Shown: positions 10,925 through 22,655 of the stretch, piece by piece
How positions within the stretch are numbered: position 1 is the first letter of the stretch
Layout: every line of letters starts with the position of its first letter
Assembly (NCBI GenBank): GCA_963921195.1
Contig: OY992536.1
Coordinates: forward strand, 229,994,023 to 230,058,022
Length of the DNA stretch: 64,000 bases
Origin: Pegoplata infirma
Lineage: Eukaryota > Arthropoda > Insecta > Diptera > Anthomyiidae
Direction: 5' to 3'
Program-made: the position numbers and the translations under genes
Notes under the pieces: generated by a model
Told to the model about the DNA's origin: nothing
Seen by the model: the letters and a program-made list of their open reading frames with translations, nothing else
Databases searched by the model: none

Positions 10925-11292
10925 CAAGGTAGATTTATACAAGGTAAGATCCAATAACCTCACTTTTCCTCCATAGTAAGTTTTTTGACAAATTTGAAAA
11001 CAATAATATTTACTAATTTTCAAAACGAAATTAAAATATTTTGTTCGGCATAAATGACTTGAGTTTACACTACACTTTTTATGCTTATAAATATTTCAAT
11101 ATTTTTTAGTTTTTGTCGTAGAAAATAAAATAATTTTGTTTGAATTTCAATATTTTTTTATAATTTAGTTGTTTTCTAAAATTTTAATGTGTGCAGTAAA
11201 CATTTAAGTCGTTTTTGCCGACTAAAATGATTTTGAAAGAAAATTGTTTTCATTTACGCCACTAAAATATTACCTTATATAAATCTACCTTG
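10925..11292. mobile_element. hAT-type MITE in the RT pseudogene
   Basis: A 368-bp element. The ends are CAAGGTAGATTTATA on the left and the same sequence read from the right, followed by AAGGTAA on both. The 8-bp duplication GCTGGTGT flanks it at 10917-10924 and 11293-11300. Deleting the element with one duplication makes the RT reading frame continuous (ECYKAG then VIITIPKKG). AT-rich interior without an open frame. Confidence 0.88.
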
Positions 11293-11995
11293 GCTGGTGT
11301 GATCATTACTATACCCAAGAAGGGTGATCTGAGCTACTGCAAGAACGTTATCAACAAAGTAACGTTCTTGATAAATGTTAACAACAAAGTAATGGCCCTA
11401 CTTCTTTTGCAAAGAATAACACCAATTGTTGAACCGCCGTTACGTCAGGAGCAAGCGGGTTTTAGGGCTGGTCGATCATGCGCGGACCATATAAATACTC
11501 TACGAATTATCATAGAACAATCGCAAGAGTTCAATAACCACCTCTATGTGCTGTTTGTAGATTTTGAGCGCGCCTTTGACACCGAATACAGACCGACGAT
11601 CTGGGCTGCCCGTAGGAGCAATGGCGTAATAAGATCATTGATCTCATTCGTGAACTTTACAATGGTGCCGAATGTTGAGTTTGATTCTGCGGGCAAGAGA
11701 GCCGCCCATTTGAACGTAATGACAGGCTTGGTTCTATCGCCCACTTTATTCCTGATACTCTTAGATGGAGTCATGAAGCACACAAACATCGAAGCTCCGA
11801 ATGCCATACGTTGCAACCTAAGTGAACTCCTAAATGATATGGTCTACGCAGATGATTTATGCATGATTGCACATAGGTTTGAAGATATCGAACAGAAGCT
11901 CATATCTCTTGACAGAAAAGCAAGAAAACTAATGAGAATCGGTACAGACAACTCAACACCTCTCATATTGCACGGATACCTTATTAAGGACGTTG

Positions 11996-12092
11996 ACTCT
12001 TTTTCTCTTTTAAGTATTAATTAAAAATCGATATGTATTTCTATTAATATTTAATTAAATAAAGGACATATATATATATATACTCTTTTTCT
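11996..12092 (+). repeat. 75-bp insertion with 11-bp target duplication
   Basis: ACTCTTTTTCT occurs at 11996-12006 and again at 12082-12092. The 75 bp between them are AT-only in feel and end in a (TA)n run. Removing them restores the RT frame (VDSFSYMGSR). The size of the duplication and the simple tail suggest a very short 5'-truncated retroposed copy. Confidence 0.75.
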
Positions 12093-12702
12093 ACATGGGA
12101 AGCCGCATAACAAAAGATGGTGGTTCTGGAAAAGATATAGAGGAGCGCATCAACAAGGCTAGAGTCGAATTTCACTCATTAAATAAAGTCTGGCGAGCAA
12201 AAAACATCTCAAAAGCAACGAAACTGCGAATATTTAACTGTAGTGTTAAATCTGTCCTGCTGTACAGCTGCACGACATGGATTACAAAACAGGCCACCCA
12301 AAGAATGCTGCAGGCATTCGTAAATCGTTGCTTTAGACAGATTTTGCGTATCTTTTGGCCATGCTGGGTAACTAATGAAGAACTTTTATATCTAGCCCGT
12401 TGTGAACCAATTGATATTGAAATCAAACGCCGTAAGTGGTCTTGGATAGGCCACATATTAAGAAGACCGACCAATGAATGAGCGGCTCTTGAATGAAATC
12501 CGCAAGGGAAACACCTGGGTGAGGATGGTGAGAAACGAAGGTCAAAGTTGCAACTTGTCTTGGAATCAAATTAAGTCGCTGGCCAAGTATCGTTCCAAAT
12601 GGAGGTAATTTGTAGACGCCCTATGTTCATTATGAACTTTTATATAATTTAGTTAATATATATTTATCATACTATTTTATGTAAATAAATAAGTTCAGCA
12701 TG

Positions 12703-13340
12703 AGGTGACAGGACAGAGCTCCCATGGACATTACCCCAATAAACGGAAATAGGAATTGTGACCGAACAGATCGCGGTCATAACCCCCATATTTGTTAGGG
12801 GGACTTTGACCTCTTCCAAAACGGTCTTAATACCCATGGGGTCTATGTTCGTTTGCTATCGAGACTTTGACCGAAATAGGATCGGTCATAGTCCCCATTA
12901 ATGTGGCGAAGTTAAATACATGGAGTTCGTAATCCCTAAGCCCGACCAATGGCCGGCTACTCAGAAAAACTTTTAAGACAAAAAAATGCAGAGTTAATAA
13001 CTCCGTTACTATTAAAGCATTGTCGGTAAAGGTCTGCTACTCAAAAAATCTTTGTTTTGAGGAGAGGGCGTTTTTAAGGAAAGGAGTTTAAAAACTCCGG
13101 CTTTATAATGGCATTGTCAGTAAAGGCTTGGGTTTAAGGCATGGAGTTTGTAAATTAAGCCCTAATGGAATTAAACATAGCTATTTGTTGCGAGGTCCTT
13201 ATCTCTGTAATTTCTGGAAATTGTGTCCATTTTTAATTGGGATTATGTACAAATTTTTTTCGGGCATAGTCCACACCGCCGTTATGGGGACTATGACCGA
13301 ATTCATTTCGGACTCAATCCCAATAACGGAAATTTCACCT
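12703..13340. mobile_element. GGTGACA-ended repeat element, longer copy
   Basis: Begins AGGTGACAGGACA and ends in TTTCACCT, inverted relative to the start. The interior holds repeated GGTCATA/GACCGAA and TCCCCAT units and an imperfect duplication of 80-94 bp (CTACTCAGAAAA at 12957 and CTACTCAAAAAA at 13037; GCATTGTCGGTAAAGG at 13017 and a match at 13111). The same family occurs inside a retrotransposon at 30286-30624. The superfamily is not identified. Confidence 0.6.
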
Positions 13341-14435
13341 CTGCAAGAATCTGATCATTCTTTGCCCACAACAATGTTTCTGCGTACCATGTGTTAAAGA
13401 GCGACACAAAATTTGACATCATCTCCTTCTTTATTCTTGTCTTTACAGTATTTATCATTAATAATCATTATTATTGTTGTTGTTGTTGGTAGTTGTTTTT
13501 GTAATCGTCACTAAACATCAATAGTCAGCAATGTTGTGCCGTAAGTATGAATGTGTAAATTCTGTGACTGTATGATTGTTGTGTATTCCGAACATATGTA
13601 TGCATGAATGTATGTAACACCAAAAGTGAACTTGAAAAACCACGTGTTTTTTTGCTAAGTTCATTATTATCATAACGAAAACCAAAACAAAAATGAATTG
13701 TGGACGATAAATTCGTTTGTTTTGTTATTTGTGCTTTCTTGATTTTTCTACTCAATTCACTCTATTCCAATTATTTGGCGCTTTTTTTGTATTATTATGT
13801 TTAAAATTATGCACATACATAGTTATTTGTTTATACAATTTGTTTTTTTTTCGCATTTTGATTGTTAAAATATTTAAGATATTTCTTCTTTTTTTTATTT
13901 CTCTATTTTTATTCGTACGGGGAAGTAGTTTTTTTTTTTGCTTTATTTACATTTTTTGTTGTTGTTTTTCTATTTTTATTTATTTTTTTGTTTCTGCTGT
14001 TTTGTATTTTTGAACAATTAGCATGCTTTTATTCTAAAAATGCTAAAAACACTAACGGAAGTATTTGTTTTTAAAGTTTTTTGTTGTTGTTGGATTTTTG
14101 TGAGTTTTCTAGTTTATGTCATTTTGTAATTGTTGTACTCTTCGTCGGTGTCGTCGTCGTTGTCGTCGTCATTTTCGCCGTATATAGTCTAGTCGTAGTA
14201 GTTGAAGTAGTTTACTGCGCAATTGTAGCGCATGCTCAATCAATGTCATTGATACGTAACGACGTCATTAGTTTATTGAACGACGTTGTTTGAATTATTT
14301 TCTGTTTTCGATTGTTTCGTATAAAAATTGGGTCTTTGAATTAACAAGGTGATTTGTTTATAAATGATTTTAAAATGCAATAAGAAATTGATATTCATCT
14401 GATTTTTTTTTGGTTTTCCATTTACAGTTACTCAA
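13341..14435. other. AT-rich stretch with simple repeats, no gene
   Basis: Contains TTG runs near 13470, T-rich DNA from 13820 to 14080 that leaves meaningless open frames, and a short TCG/TTG repeat at 14142-14171. TTTCCATTTACAG just before 14429 resembles a splice acceptor, but the sequence after it is a retrotransposon endonuclease, so I do not call an exon. Confidence 0.5.
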
Positions 14436-14710
14436 TTTAATAATGGAACAGCATATATTTTATCGCTTTAATCGGCCGGATGTTTTTGCCTTAAGTGAAA
14501 CCCAGGTAGGAGAAGATGCTGATCTACAGGATTTCCAAATATCTGGTTATCAATTTCTATCCCTTTTTATTCCTCATCTTGGCCTTTTCCTCCTCTTTCA
14601 GCCTCATCTAAGCTGTAGTGATGCGGAATTTAACTCCGTTTGGGTCCCAAGTTTGGACACCGCAAACTTCTGCGACTATTTATCAATCATGTTATCGTTA
14701 TAACGTCTAT
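14436..14710 (+). pseudogene. CR1-like endonuclease fragment
   Basis: The translation from 14441 reads RPDVFALSETQVGEDADL, then QISGYQF and IPHLGLF. The SETQ block is the glutamate-containing motif of the apurinic endonuclease domain of CR1/jockey-type ORF2. After a frameshift near 14620 a second frame continues with VWTPQTSATIY. Truncated at both ends; no RT follows. Confidence 0.65.
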
Positions 14711-15426
14711 TCGATAAAAATAAAAAATAATATATATAAGCCGATTTTTATTTTATTTCTTAGCCGTAATAATTATTTTAAAATTTATATTTTTTTGTAG
14801 AAAAATAACTATTATTAACAACAGAAAAAATAATTATTACTCCATAACTATTACTCTTTGATTAATATTTTTTATTTATTTTTTAATTATTATGATTTCG
14901 AAAATATGACAATAGTTATAACTCAATGAATATTTTTAAAAATCATTTCAAAAAATTTTATCAAATGTGGATGTTAGGTTGTTCATATATTGTTTTCACC
15001 AGGGTTTAAAAGCTTGGACATATCTTTTTTTCTTGTCTGATGGCTATTCCAAAAATATACCAATCCATTTTTTTTATAACATTAAGCTAAATGAAAATAG
15101 CAAGATATTTTAGCAGCTTAAGTGTTTGTTTGGACAACGAATGGCTTTTTTTATTTTATGTATATCCAAAAAAAGCAAAACAAAGTCTATTTTTTTTCAT
15201 GTCTAAATATATTTAGCTTGTGTGTTTATTCTGCTTTGGACGCTGCTTTTGGATTCTGCTTTTGGACGCTATTTTTGGATGCTGCTGTTAGACAAATATT
15301 TAGATTATTTTATATAAAATGGAATGAAGAATAAATAACTCAACATTGAAAATCTTTTTTAATGATTTGTATATTTTTAAGTGTAAATGAATTTGTTAAT
15401 ACAAATGTAATGAAATTTGTAAATAT

Positions 15427-17074
15427 TAGAGATGGGATCGTGAGCGACTTTTCAATCACGATCACGCACGCTCACGAAAAAAAAGTTTAATCACGCACGA
15501 TCACGCACGAAATTTTTTTTTCTACTCACGCTCACGCACGCTCACGTGAGTAGAAAACAATTTTAATCACGCTCACGATGTAATCACGTTCACGAATTAC
15601 TCACGAATTAAAATAAAATAAAAAAAAATTATGCCATATTTTTTACTACTATTTTTTTAACATTTATTTAAATTTACAAAATGTTTTTGTAATTATAAAA
15701 GGGCAATTCCAAAATATTTAGAGCCAATTTTAAGGTAGAAACAGAACAAGCACGGCACGGGGGACGGTTGCCGTTGCCGGAGAATATAGGCCCAAAACAA
15801 TGACGGGGGACGGCGACGGCAAAAAATGTCATTTGTTTGTTTAGTGGTGCCAACTTTTAATAAAATTAGAGTAATTTTACGGAAAAAAATCGCTTGTCAC
15901 ATAGTCAATGTGATTAAGTTGGCACTACTGTACGTTTGTTACACCATTGTGAATGAAAAAATTAAAAATTGTTGTGAAAATGCGGCAACCCTGGAGTGTG
16001 AGAGGGAGAGAGATTGAGAGAACCCGGAGATAAAATAAAATAAGTTTTAATTTTTTGCCGTGCCGGTCACGGTTTTTAACTGTCAAATCGTATGGAAAAA
16101 GTCGTGCCGGGCTTGTTCTGTTCATACCTTTAGTCGTTTTTAGGAATGGTTTCTTCAGATTTAATTGAAAACTGGCACATAGATAGCCAACATACCTATG
16201 ATAATGGAACTTTCTATCGTTTTTTAAATTCGGTTTACTGATCGTATTATGGCAGGTCAAAGCTCTACTTTTTTTTTTTTTGCAAAATTAGAAAAACATA
16301 TCTCATAAAACATGTTCTAACTTTTTAACCAACTATCCGATTTTCACAATTCTTGGCTCATATGAGAGCTTAAGTCTTGTGCTTTTTGAAAATAATTTTA
16401 AATGCAAAAGGATTCATTAAAGAAAAGTATCAAAAATGCAAAAACTTTTTTCTTTGCGAATATTTAAAACAACACATCTTCGATTTTTTTTAAAATTCGG
16501 TGATACTCAAAATGTTTTGTATAACATATCCAAAATTCAGAGGGGGATCAAAAGCTATTCTGGTTTAAGTACTAGGTTCGCATAATTTTCCATTAGAAAA
16601 TTTTATTTTTGTTTTTGAAATGTTTTAATAAATTTAACACTGATAAGATTATATACCTTATACAGGTTGTATTTTTCTCACTTTTGCTAAATCAGTCGAA
16701 CTTCGACCCACGATAATTCGAAAACTATACTGAATTTTGAAAATCCAAATATGAAATATGCTATGGCAAATTGTAAGTCAATTCAAACAGTGGAGCAAAA
16801 TTTTTTAAAATTGCTCAAAAAACTTATTAAATTTAAATTTATTAATTTATTTGAAAGAACTTTAAAAAATAAAAAAAACGTAACCGCAAAAAAACGGTGA
16901 AAAAATTAAAATCACGAAAAAATCACGCAGCAATTTTACTCACGCACGAAATTTTTTTTGTTACTCACGATCACGCACGCTCACGTGAGTAGAAAATAAA
17001 ATTACTCACGAATCACGTGATTCACGCGTGATTCACGTGATTCACGGTAATCACGTGATTGGTGCGCATCTCTA
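15427..17074. mobile_element. hAT-type element with ATCACG repeats
   Basis: Ends TAGAGATGGG (left) and TAGAGATGCG (right, inverted); 8-bp duplication GTAAATAT at 15419-15426 and 17075-17082. The other arm of the surrounding element, near 21270, shows the same locus without the insertion and with one GTAAATAT. Both ends are packed with degenerate CACGATCACGCACG repeats (15450-15600 and 16905-17055). A separate TIR element sits in the interior. No open frame of note. Confidence 0.85.
15731..16134. mobile_element. Nested TIR element with CGGCACG ends
   Basis: Left AAGGTAGAAACAGAACAAGC and right (inverted) AAAGGTATGAACAGAAC, both followed by a C(A/C)CGGCACG block. About 400 bp, inside the ATCACG element. 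It is locally GC-rich with GACGG runs. A target duplication could not be resolved. Confidence 0.6.
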
Positions 17075-17915
17075 GTAAATATTATTAGAAGTTATGATTT
17101 GTTTTGTATTTAAATTAATATAAAATTAAAGTTAATTAAGATAAAACAATTGTTGTTGTAAATTTAAGTATGTACAATTTTTTTTTTGCGGTACGGGCGG
17201 GAGTGGTTTTACTAAACTGTATAATATTTCGTTAAATGCTTTAAACATAATTGATGTTAAGAAAGAAAATTCACAGTTAAAATTGAAATAAATTTATGAT
17301 GTACACCAAAACCTCAATATGCGGCCAATTGTTTTAATTAGAACACTGTGGTTCGTTCAAGTAAAACTCAAGTAATGCAAATATTGTATTTACGTTTTAT
17401 TTTATTTAAATTTTTTATGCGCTATCGAAAAATCGAAAAAAATAAAATTAATTTATATTGTGCTTTACAGCGAATTTATGACATTTTGCTATCTAAAACA
17501 TTTTTATATAACCAAATTTCTATAGATAAAATTTCTAAGAATCTCAGATTTTTTTCTAATAAAAGAATGCCCCATATTTCTTAGACACTTTTACTACAGA
17601 AAATGTCTCAGATTCTACGGTATTTTTTTTTTCTTTAGAGAAAGTATTATCAATTGATAAAATTTATTAATTAATTAATTAATTAAAAAAATCAATTGAT
17701 AAAAATTAAAAGTGAGGAACAAACTTTGTTTAATATTTTTGTTACATACTAATGTTTATCAAAGAGTATTTAGCGTGTTTTTACCATTAAATTTAAAATG
17801 AAATCAATAATAAATTCACAGTTTTGCTCACAACTTTTGAACCACTGAAATCGCTGCTTAATGTTACTGATGCCCAAAACTATTGCGTTTAAAATTAGTT
17901 TAGTATTTACCGCTA

Positions 17916-18974
17916 CACCGAACCAAATCGCGTAGGTAAAATCAACAAAAAAATTTTGTAGATCTTTAACGAAATTTCGTCAATTTTTTTTTTAAGATTC
18001 AACAAATTTTATTCAAATCAACAAAATTTCGTCAAGTTTACACACTCTAAAGAAGTAAAATTGACGAAATTTCATCAAATTGACTAAAATTTGTCAAATT
18101 GACTAAAATTTGTCAAATTGACTAAATTTCGTCAAATTGACTAAAACTATTAGTTTGGACGCCATTACTTTTTGCATTGTGCAGTGTCATAAAAAAAAAT
18201 TATGTTTTGCTAAAATTTATTTATTTTTTCATGCAATTTTATGCAATTGCTAAAGGTTTTAAGTTTTTGCCATGTTTTTTTGGCATTATAAAAGTGTCTT
18301 CAAATTCTACAAAACTTCATGTGAAAACAAAACTTTGTGTAAGTAATGATATATGTATATAATAATTAAATTTATAAACTAATTTTTATTTTTATTAATG
18401 TTTTTAGGTATTCTATATATTACATTGACAAAGGTTTAGGCATAGGTAGATAATAGATAGATAAATAAGTTTCGGTCTGGAATTTAAATTAACACATTGG
18501 AAATATGAACACAGGGCAGCAGTTTTTTCGTCTTTAATAAATTCATTCCCTTTTTGTAAGTTTATTATTTTGTAATTTTTTTGTTTATTATAGTAAACAT
18601 TTTTTAAGTTTTTAAAATATTAACATATTCCTTTTAATAAAAAAAATATAATTTCAAAAATAAAAATAATATTTATGGATATTTTATTTTTTGAAAGGGT
18701 AGAAAAATTTAGTAAAATTGATAAAATATCGTAGAATCAACGAAAATCATTTTGTTAAATTGATGATATTTATTCAAATTGAATAAACTATTTTATTCAA
18801 ATTGACGAAAATAATTCTGTTAATTTGACGAAATTTCGTCAAATTTATCTCAAATATAAATTAACGAAAATTTTATTCAAATCAACACCCCTGTTTTGTT
18901 AGCTGTATAATGATTGTTCTTTCGTCAAATCAACATGCTTTTTCGTAAATATTACTGCCGTATTTGGTTCGGTG
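17916..18974. mobile_element. TA-flanked MITE, CACCGAACCAAAT ends
   Basis: Ends CACCGAACCAAAT in inverted orientation with TA on each side (17914-17915 and 18975-18976). Subterminal zones are made of TCAAATTGACTAAAATTTG and TTCGTCAA units on both sides (18000-18145 and 18700-18870). Length 1,059 bp. A TA duplication suits the Tc1/mariner superfamily. No transposase. Confidence 0.78.
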
Positions 18975-19159
18975 TAGACAAAGAATTCTCAAAATTTCCG
19001 TGTTGTTTTTTATTTATTAATAGGGGTTTTTGCTATTTTAAAGAAAAATAATGATTTTTTTTAAATAAATGATTTAAATGTGCGTTAAAATTTGTTTTTT
19101 TTTTTTTTCAATTTAAACCATAAAAGAAAAATATGACCCTAAAAATTGTGACTCAGTTA

Positions 19160-19203
19160 TCGCAACTGAGTAAGTTTCTATTAGTTGCGTTAAGCGAGGT
19201 TGT
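19160..19203. mobile_element. Pogo-like terminal fragment
   Basis: GTTGCGTTAAGCGAGGTTG followed by TA reads, inverted, as CAACCTCGCTTAACGCAAC, a typical pogo/Tc1-like terminal repeat, and resembles the ends of the complete element at 46806-47057. The partner end was not found. A small hairpin (ACTCAGTT...AACTGAGT) lies beside it. Confidence 0.45.
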
Positions 19204-19317
19204 ACTATATATATAAATATAGTTGTTCCTTTTACTCCTACAATGGTAATGCATTACCAACTAGAAAATTATAAATATATATGACAAACCTCACATGCAT
19301 CCAAGCTGTCTTTCAAT

Positions 19318-19445
19318 AGTTGGATTGTTTTCTACATACAGACAGACGGACATCGTGAGAACAACTTCAAATCCATCGAGGATCATAAATATATATATAT
19401 ATACTTTATGGGGTCCTAGACTGATATTTCAAGGTGTTAAAAACA
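19318..19445 (-). mobile_element. Mini-me fragment
   Basis: Minus-strand core of the mini-me type: CAGACAGACGGACATCG (the GTCY block inverted), then ATCGAGGATCAT, then a TA run and ACTTTATGGGGTCCTAGAC. Only the middle of the element is present. Confidence 0.7.
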
Positions 19446-19715
19446 TAAAATCAAACTTACATAATACAAAAAAATATTCCCGCTTATATGCGCCCGTCGT
19501 TATGATACACTAGTTGTTCTTTAAAGATGGTTGGCGTTGTTAACGTGAGTGCCGCATGATTCACGCGGGACCCACTATTCAAGTTATTTATTAAATACTA
19601 GCTTTTTTGAACCCGGCGTTGCCCGGATTGAAAAAAAAATTATATAATGAATGAGTTTTTTTATTAGCCAGTTTATCTATTGCTTCATGACTTTTCACTG
19701 GGGTTCATAAGGGTG

Positions 19716-20357
19716 GAGTGATTGTTTTTATACCCTCCACTCTGGTGATAGAGGGTATATGTAAGTTTGTCATTCCGTATGTAACACATTGAAATATTGG
19801 TTTAAGACCCCATAAAGTATATATAATATATTATATATTCATGATCCTTGATCGATTTTAAGTCGATCTAGCGATATCCGTCTGTCTGTCCGTCTGTCTG
19901 TTGAAACCATGTTTTTGGCAATAAACCGGAACCGATTTAAACGTTTAGCGTAATTCTCCTAGGCAGAAACTGACGTATTTTTTTTTTTGAAATCGGTTAA
20001 GTATTTTAAAAATTATGAGTGAAAAGGTAAAGTTACCTCTAAAATTATGGTGAATTTTACACAAAAAAATGCTATAACTTGACACCTGTTGAATGAATGT
20101 GAACGAAACTTGGCATTTAATGTAGTTTTATCATTCCTAACACTCACAAAAAATTTGGGCGGAATTGCACAATGGAGTGAGGCACCAGAAATTTAACCCA
20201 AAATTTAAAAATGATTTATCTTGGCTCATGGTTGACATATTCAAATAAAATTTTAAATAGGTTTATATTTTATTATTCTCAACGTGTTTTTGGTTATTTT
20301 GGTACCAATTACGGCAAAATCGGTCAAGGGGTTAAGAAGCTATGAGCAATTGAAATG
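19716..20357 (+). mobile_element. Mini-me element, 3'-truncated
   Basis: Starts TTTTTATACCCTCCACTC with the hairpin partner AGAGGGTAT, then GTTTGTCATTCCGT, GACCCCATAAAGTATA, a TA tract, GATCGATTTTAAG, and about six GTCY units near 19887. The AAATCGGTC...TATGAGCAA block near 20310-20355 is the last recognisable part; the terminal hairpin is missing. These are non-autonomous Helentron-related repeats known from Diptera. Confidence 0.75.
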
Positions 20358-21965
20358 AGTTTCAATATAAACCTCCATGTATGGCGTGGTAGCTCGCCAT
20401 TTTATAGTCGTTGATGTTTTTTTGTCTTGTTGGCTTGTTAGTTGTTATTTGTGTCAATAGAAGTAAAAAATACGTAGTATGTCATACACGTGGTTGCTTT
20501 TATATAATTTTCATAATTTTTATGTAATTTTCATACCTACTATATACATATAATTTAATTTTTTTTTAATATTTGCATTGCACTATACTTCCGATCATTA
20601 CTTTTCTTTGGCAAAATTACAAAAATGGAAAAATTTTTGGTTTAAAAAAGATTTTGTGTTAAAAACTGTTATAATATTGCAAGAAATTTTTTGTATTTCA
20701 ACCAGAGACCAAATATAACAGTTATATGTGTATTTTTGTTTAAAAAAAAATCATTAAACGAATGTTGTCCAAACTAACTATTTTTTATATGAAAGGAAAT
20801 CTGAGATTCTTAGAAATTTTATCTATAGAAATTTGGTTATATAAAAATGTTTTAGATAGCAAAATGTCATAAATTCGCTGTAAAGCACAATATAAATTAA
20901 TTTTATTTTTTTCGATTTTTCGTTAGCGCATAAAAAATTTAAATAAAATAAAACGTAAAAACAATATTTGCATAACTTGAGTTTTACTTGAACGAACCAC
21001 AGTGTTCTAATTAAAACAATTGGCCGCATATTGAGGTTTTGGTGTACATCATAAATTTATTTCAATTTTAACTGTGAATTTTCTTTCTTAACATCAATTA
21101 TGTTTAAAGCATTTAACGAAATATTATACAGTTTAGTAAAACCACCCCCGCCCGTACCGCAAAAAAAAAATTGTACATACTTAAATTTACAACAACAATT
21201 GTTTTATCTTAATTAACTTTAATTTTATATTAATTTAAATACAAAACAAATCATAACTTCTAATAATATTTACAAATTTCATTACATTTGTATTAACAAA
21301 TTCATTTACACTTAAAAATATACAAATCATTAAAAAAGATTTTCAATGTTGAGTTATTTATTCTTCATTCCATTTTATATAAAATAATCTAAATATTTGT
21401 CTAACAGCAGCATCCAAAAATAGCGTCCAAAAGCAGAATCCAAAAGCAGCGTCCAAAGCAGAATAAACACACAAGCTAAATATATTTAGACATAAAAAAA
21501 AATAGACTTTGTTTTGCTTTTTTTGGATATACATAAAATATAAAAAGCCATTCGTTGTCCAAACATTCATCAGAGCTACTATTGGACAAGATAATGTGTA
21601 CAGCCGGCTGCTGTTAGAAAGCTTGTTGTTGAATATTAAAGTGTGATGACTATTTTTAGATATCATTAATGAAAATTATCAAATATTTGTCTGTTTTTGG
21701 ATAATATTAGCAGCTTTTTTAAACCCTGGTTTTCACAACCAACCCCCTCCTCCCACAAATTTTTTTCTCAGAACTGAGCTCAATTAAATTTTTTTTTTTA
21801 CTAATTTTTTTTGCTAAATTTTTTTCCCCCATTGGAAAAAATGAAAAGTCTTCACTCGGCCGTTTTTCACTTAAAAACTTTTTGTTTTTTATTGATTAAA
21901 AAGATCAAAGTGTTCAAACAGATTCAAATGGAAACAAACATTTTATAATTTTATACCACTTATGC

Positions 21966-22132
21966 TCGTAATTTCAACAAGTAGGTAACTACGGGTGTAA
22001 AATACCTAATAGATATCTTTACCTAGCCGGTTAATTAACATTGAAAAATATGGTTACCTAAGAGGTAAGTTTACGAAATTTTTCTTACACGGTAGATATC
22101 TATGCACTGATAGTTATCTGCTTGTTGAAATT
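21966..22132. mobile_element. Short TIR element, about 165 bp
   Basis: CGTAATTTCAACAAGTAG at the left and CGTAATTTCAACAAGCAG read from the right, continuing for about 25 bp. It lies in AT-rich DNA (21737-22655) that otherwise holds only poly-T tracts and repeated ATCCTCGTAATAAA units between 22265 and 22495. Confidence 0.6.
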
Positions 22133-22655
22133 ACGGCTATCAGTCATGGTTGAGCTTCACGAACATTATTTTTGCTAAGTTATCTTCCGAAAGATTGCAC
22201 CTTTGGTCGTCTAAAATAACACGCAGAGCTGAGCATTTATGAGTTTTTTGTTAACCAACATAAATCCTCGTAATAAAATCATTTTTGTAAATTAACTAGA
22301 ATCCTCGTAATAAATTTTTCAAATATTTTTCAATAAAAAAAACTTGTCCGGGACTTGGAAATTTTTTTTAAAAAAATAGAAAGTTTACAAAAAAAAATGT
22401 TTTTTTTTTTGGTAATCAACATAAATTCTCGTATAACATAGTTTTTGTAAAATAACATTTTTTTTGTAAATCAACTAGAATCCTCGTAATAAAAACTTTG
22501 TTGTAAAATTACATTTTTTTTTGTAAAATAACCTTTCAAAATAGTAGAATATAATTACGAAAATAAATTTGTAAAATTACCAATAAAACTGTAGTTCTCG
22601 TTTGAGCAAAGTACAAGATTTTTTGTTAAAAAACAAGAAAAATTGTTAAATATTG

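Larger units (their letters stand above)
10810..12620 (+). pseudogene. Non-LTR reverse transcriptase, K family, broken
   Basis: A partial ORF2 of a second RT family. Coding begins near 10865 (WQSNIITECYKAG), is interrupted by a MITE at 10925-11292, and resumes with VIITIPKKGDLSYCKN. RT motifs follow: EQAGFRAGRSCADHI, LFVDFERAFD (catalytic Asp) and MVYADDLCM (the YADD pair, about 11839-11865). A second insertion at 12007-12081 precedes YMGSRITKDGGSGKDIEERI, RRKWSWIGHILRRP and RW.FVDALCS at 12620. There are missing segments between motifs and a stop near 12479. No endonuclease is seen. The clade is unassigned. Confidence 0.8.
15000..21728. mobile_element. 6.7-kb CAGGG-ended hAT-like element with long inverted arms
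   Basis: Perfect 12-bp ends CAGGGTTTAAAA (left, and right when inverted) flanked by the 8-bp duplication GTTTTCAC at 14992-14999 and 21729-21736. Long subterminal arms pair: 15122-15426 plus 17075-17552 against 20798-21569 inverted, including an unusual GC-rich CGGTACGGGCGG block. The centre (about 17553-20797) has a (TTAAT)n palindrome at 17640-17704, a TA-flanked MITE, a pogo-like end and two mini-me pieces. I see no transposase, so this is a non-autonomous foldback enlarged by later insertions. Confidence 0.75.

Noticed and set aside
13717..14293. Overlapping hydrophobic open frames that look like membrane proteins
   Set aside because: Caused by poly-T and GTT/GTC repeats; frames overlap one another and end at random stops.
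14415..14430. Splice-acceptor-like TTTCCATTTACAG before an open frame
   Set aside because: The frame is a CR1-like endonuclease remnant, not a host exon.
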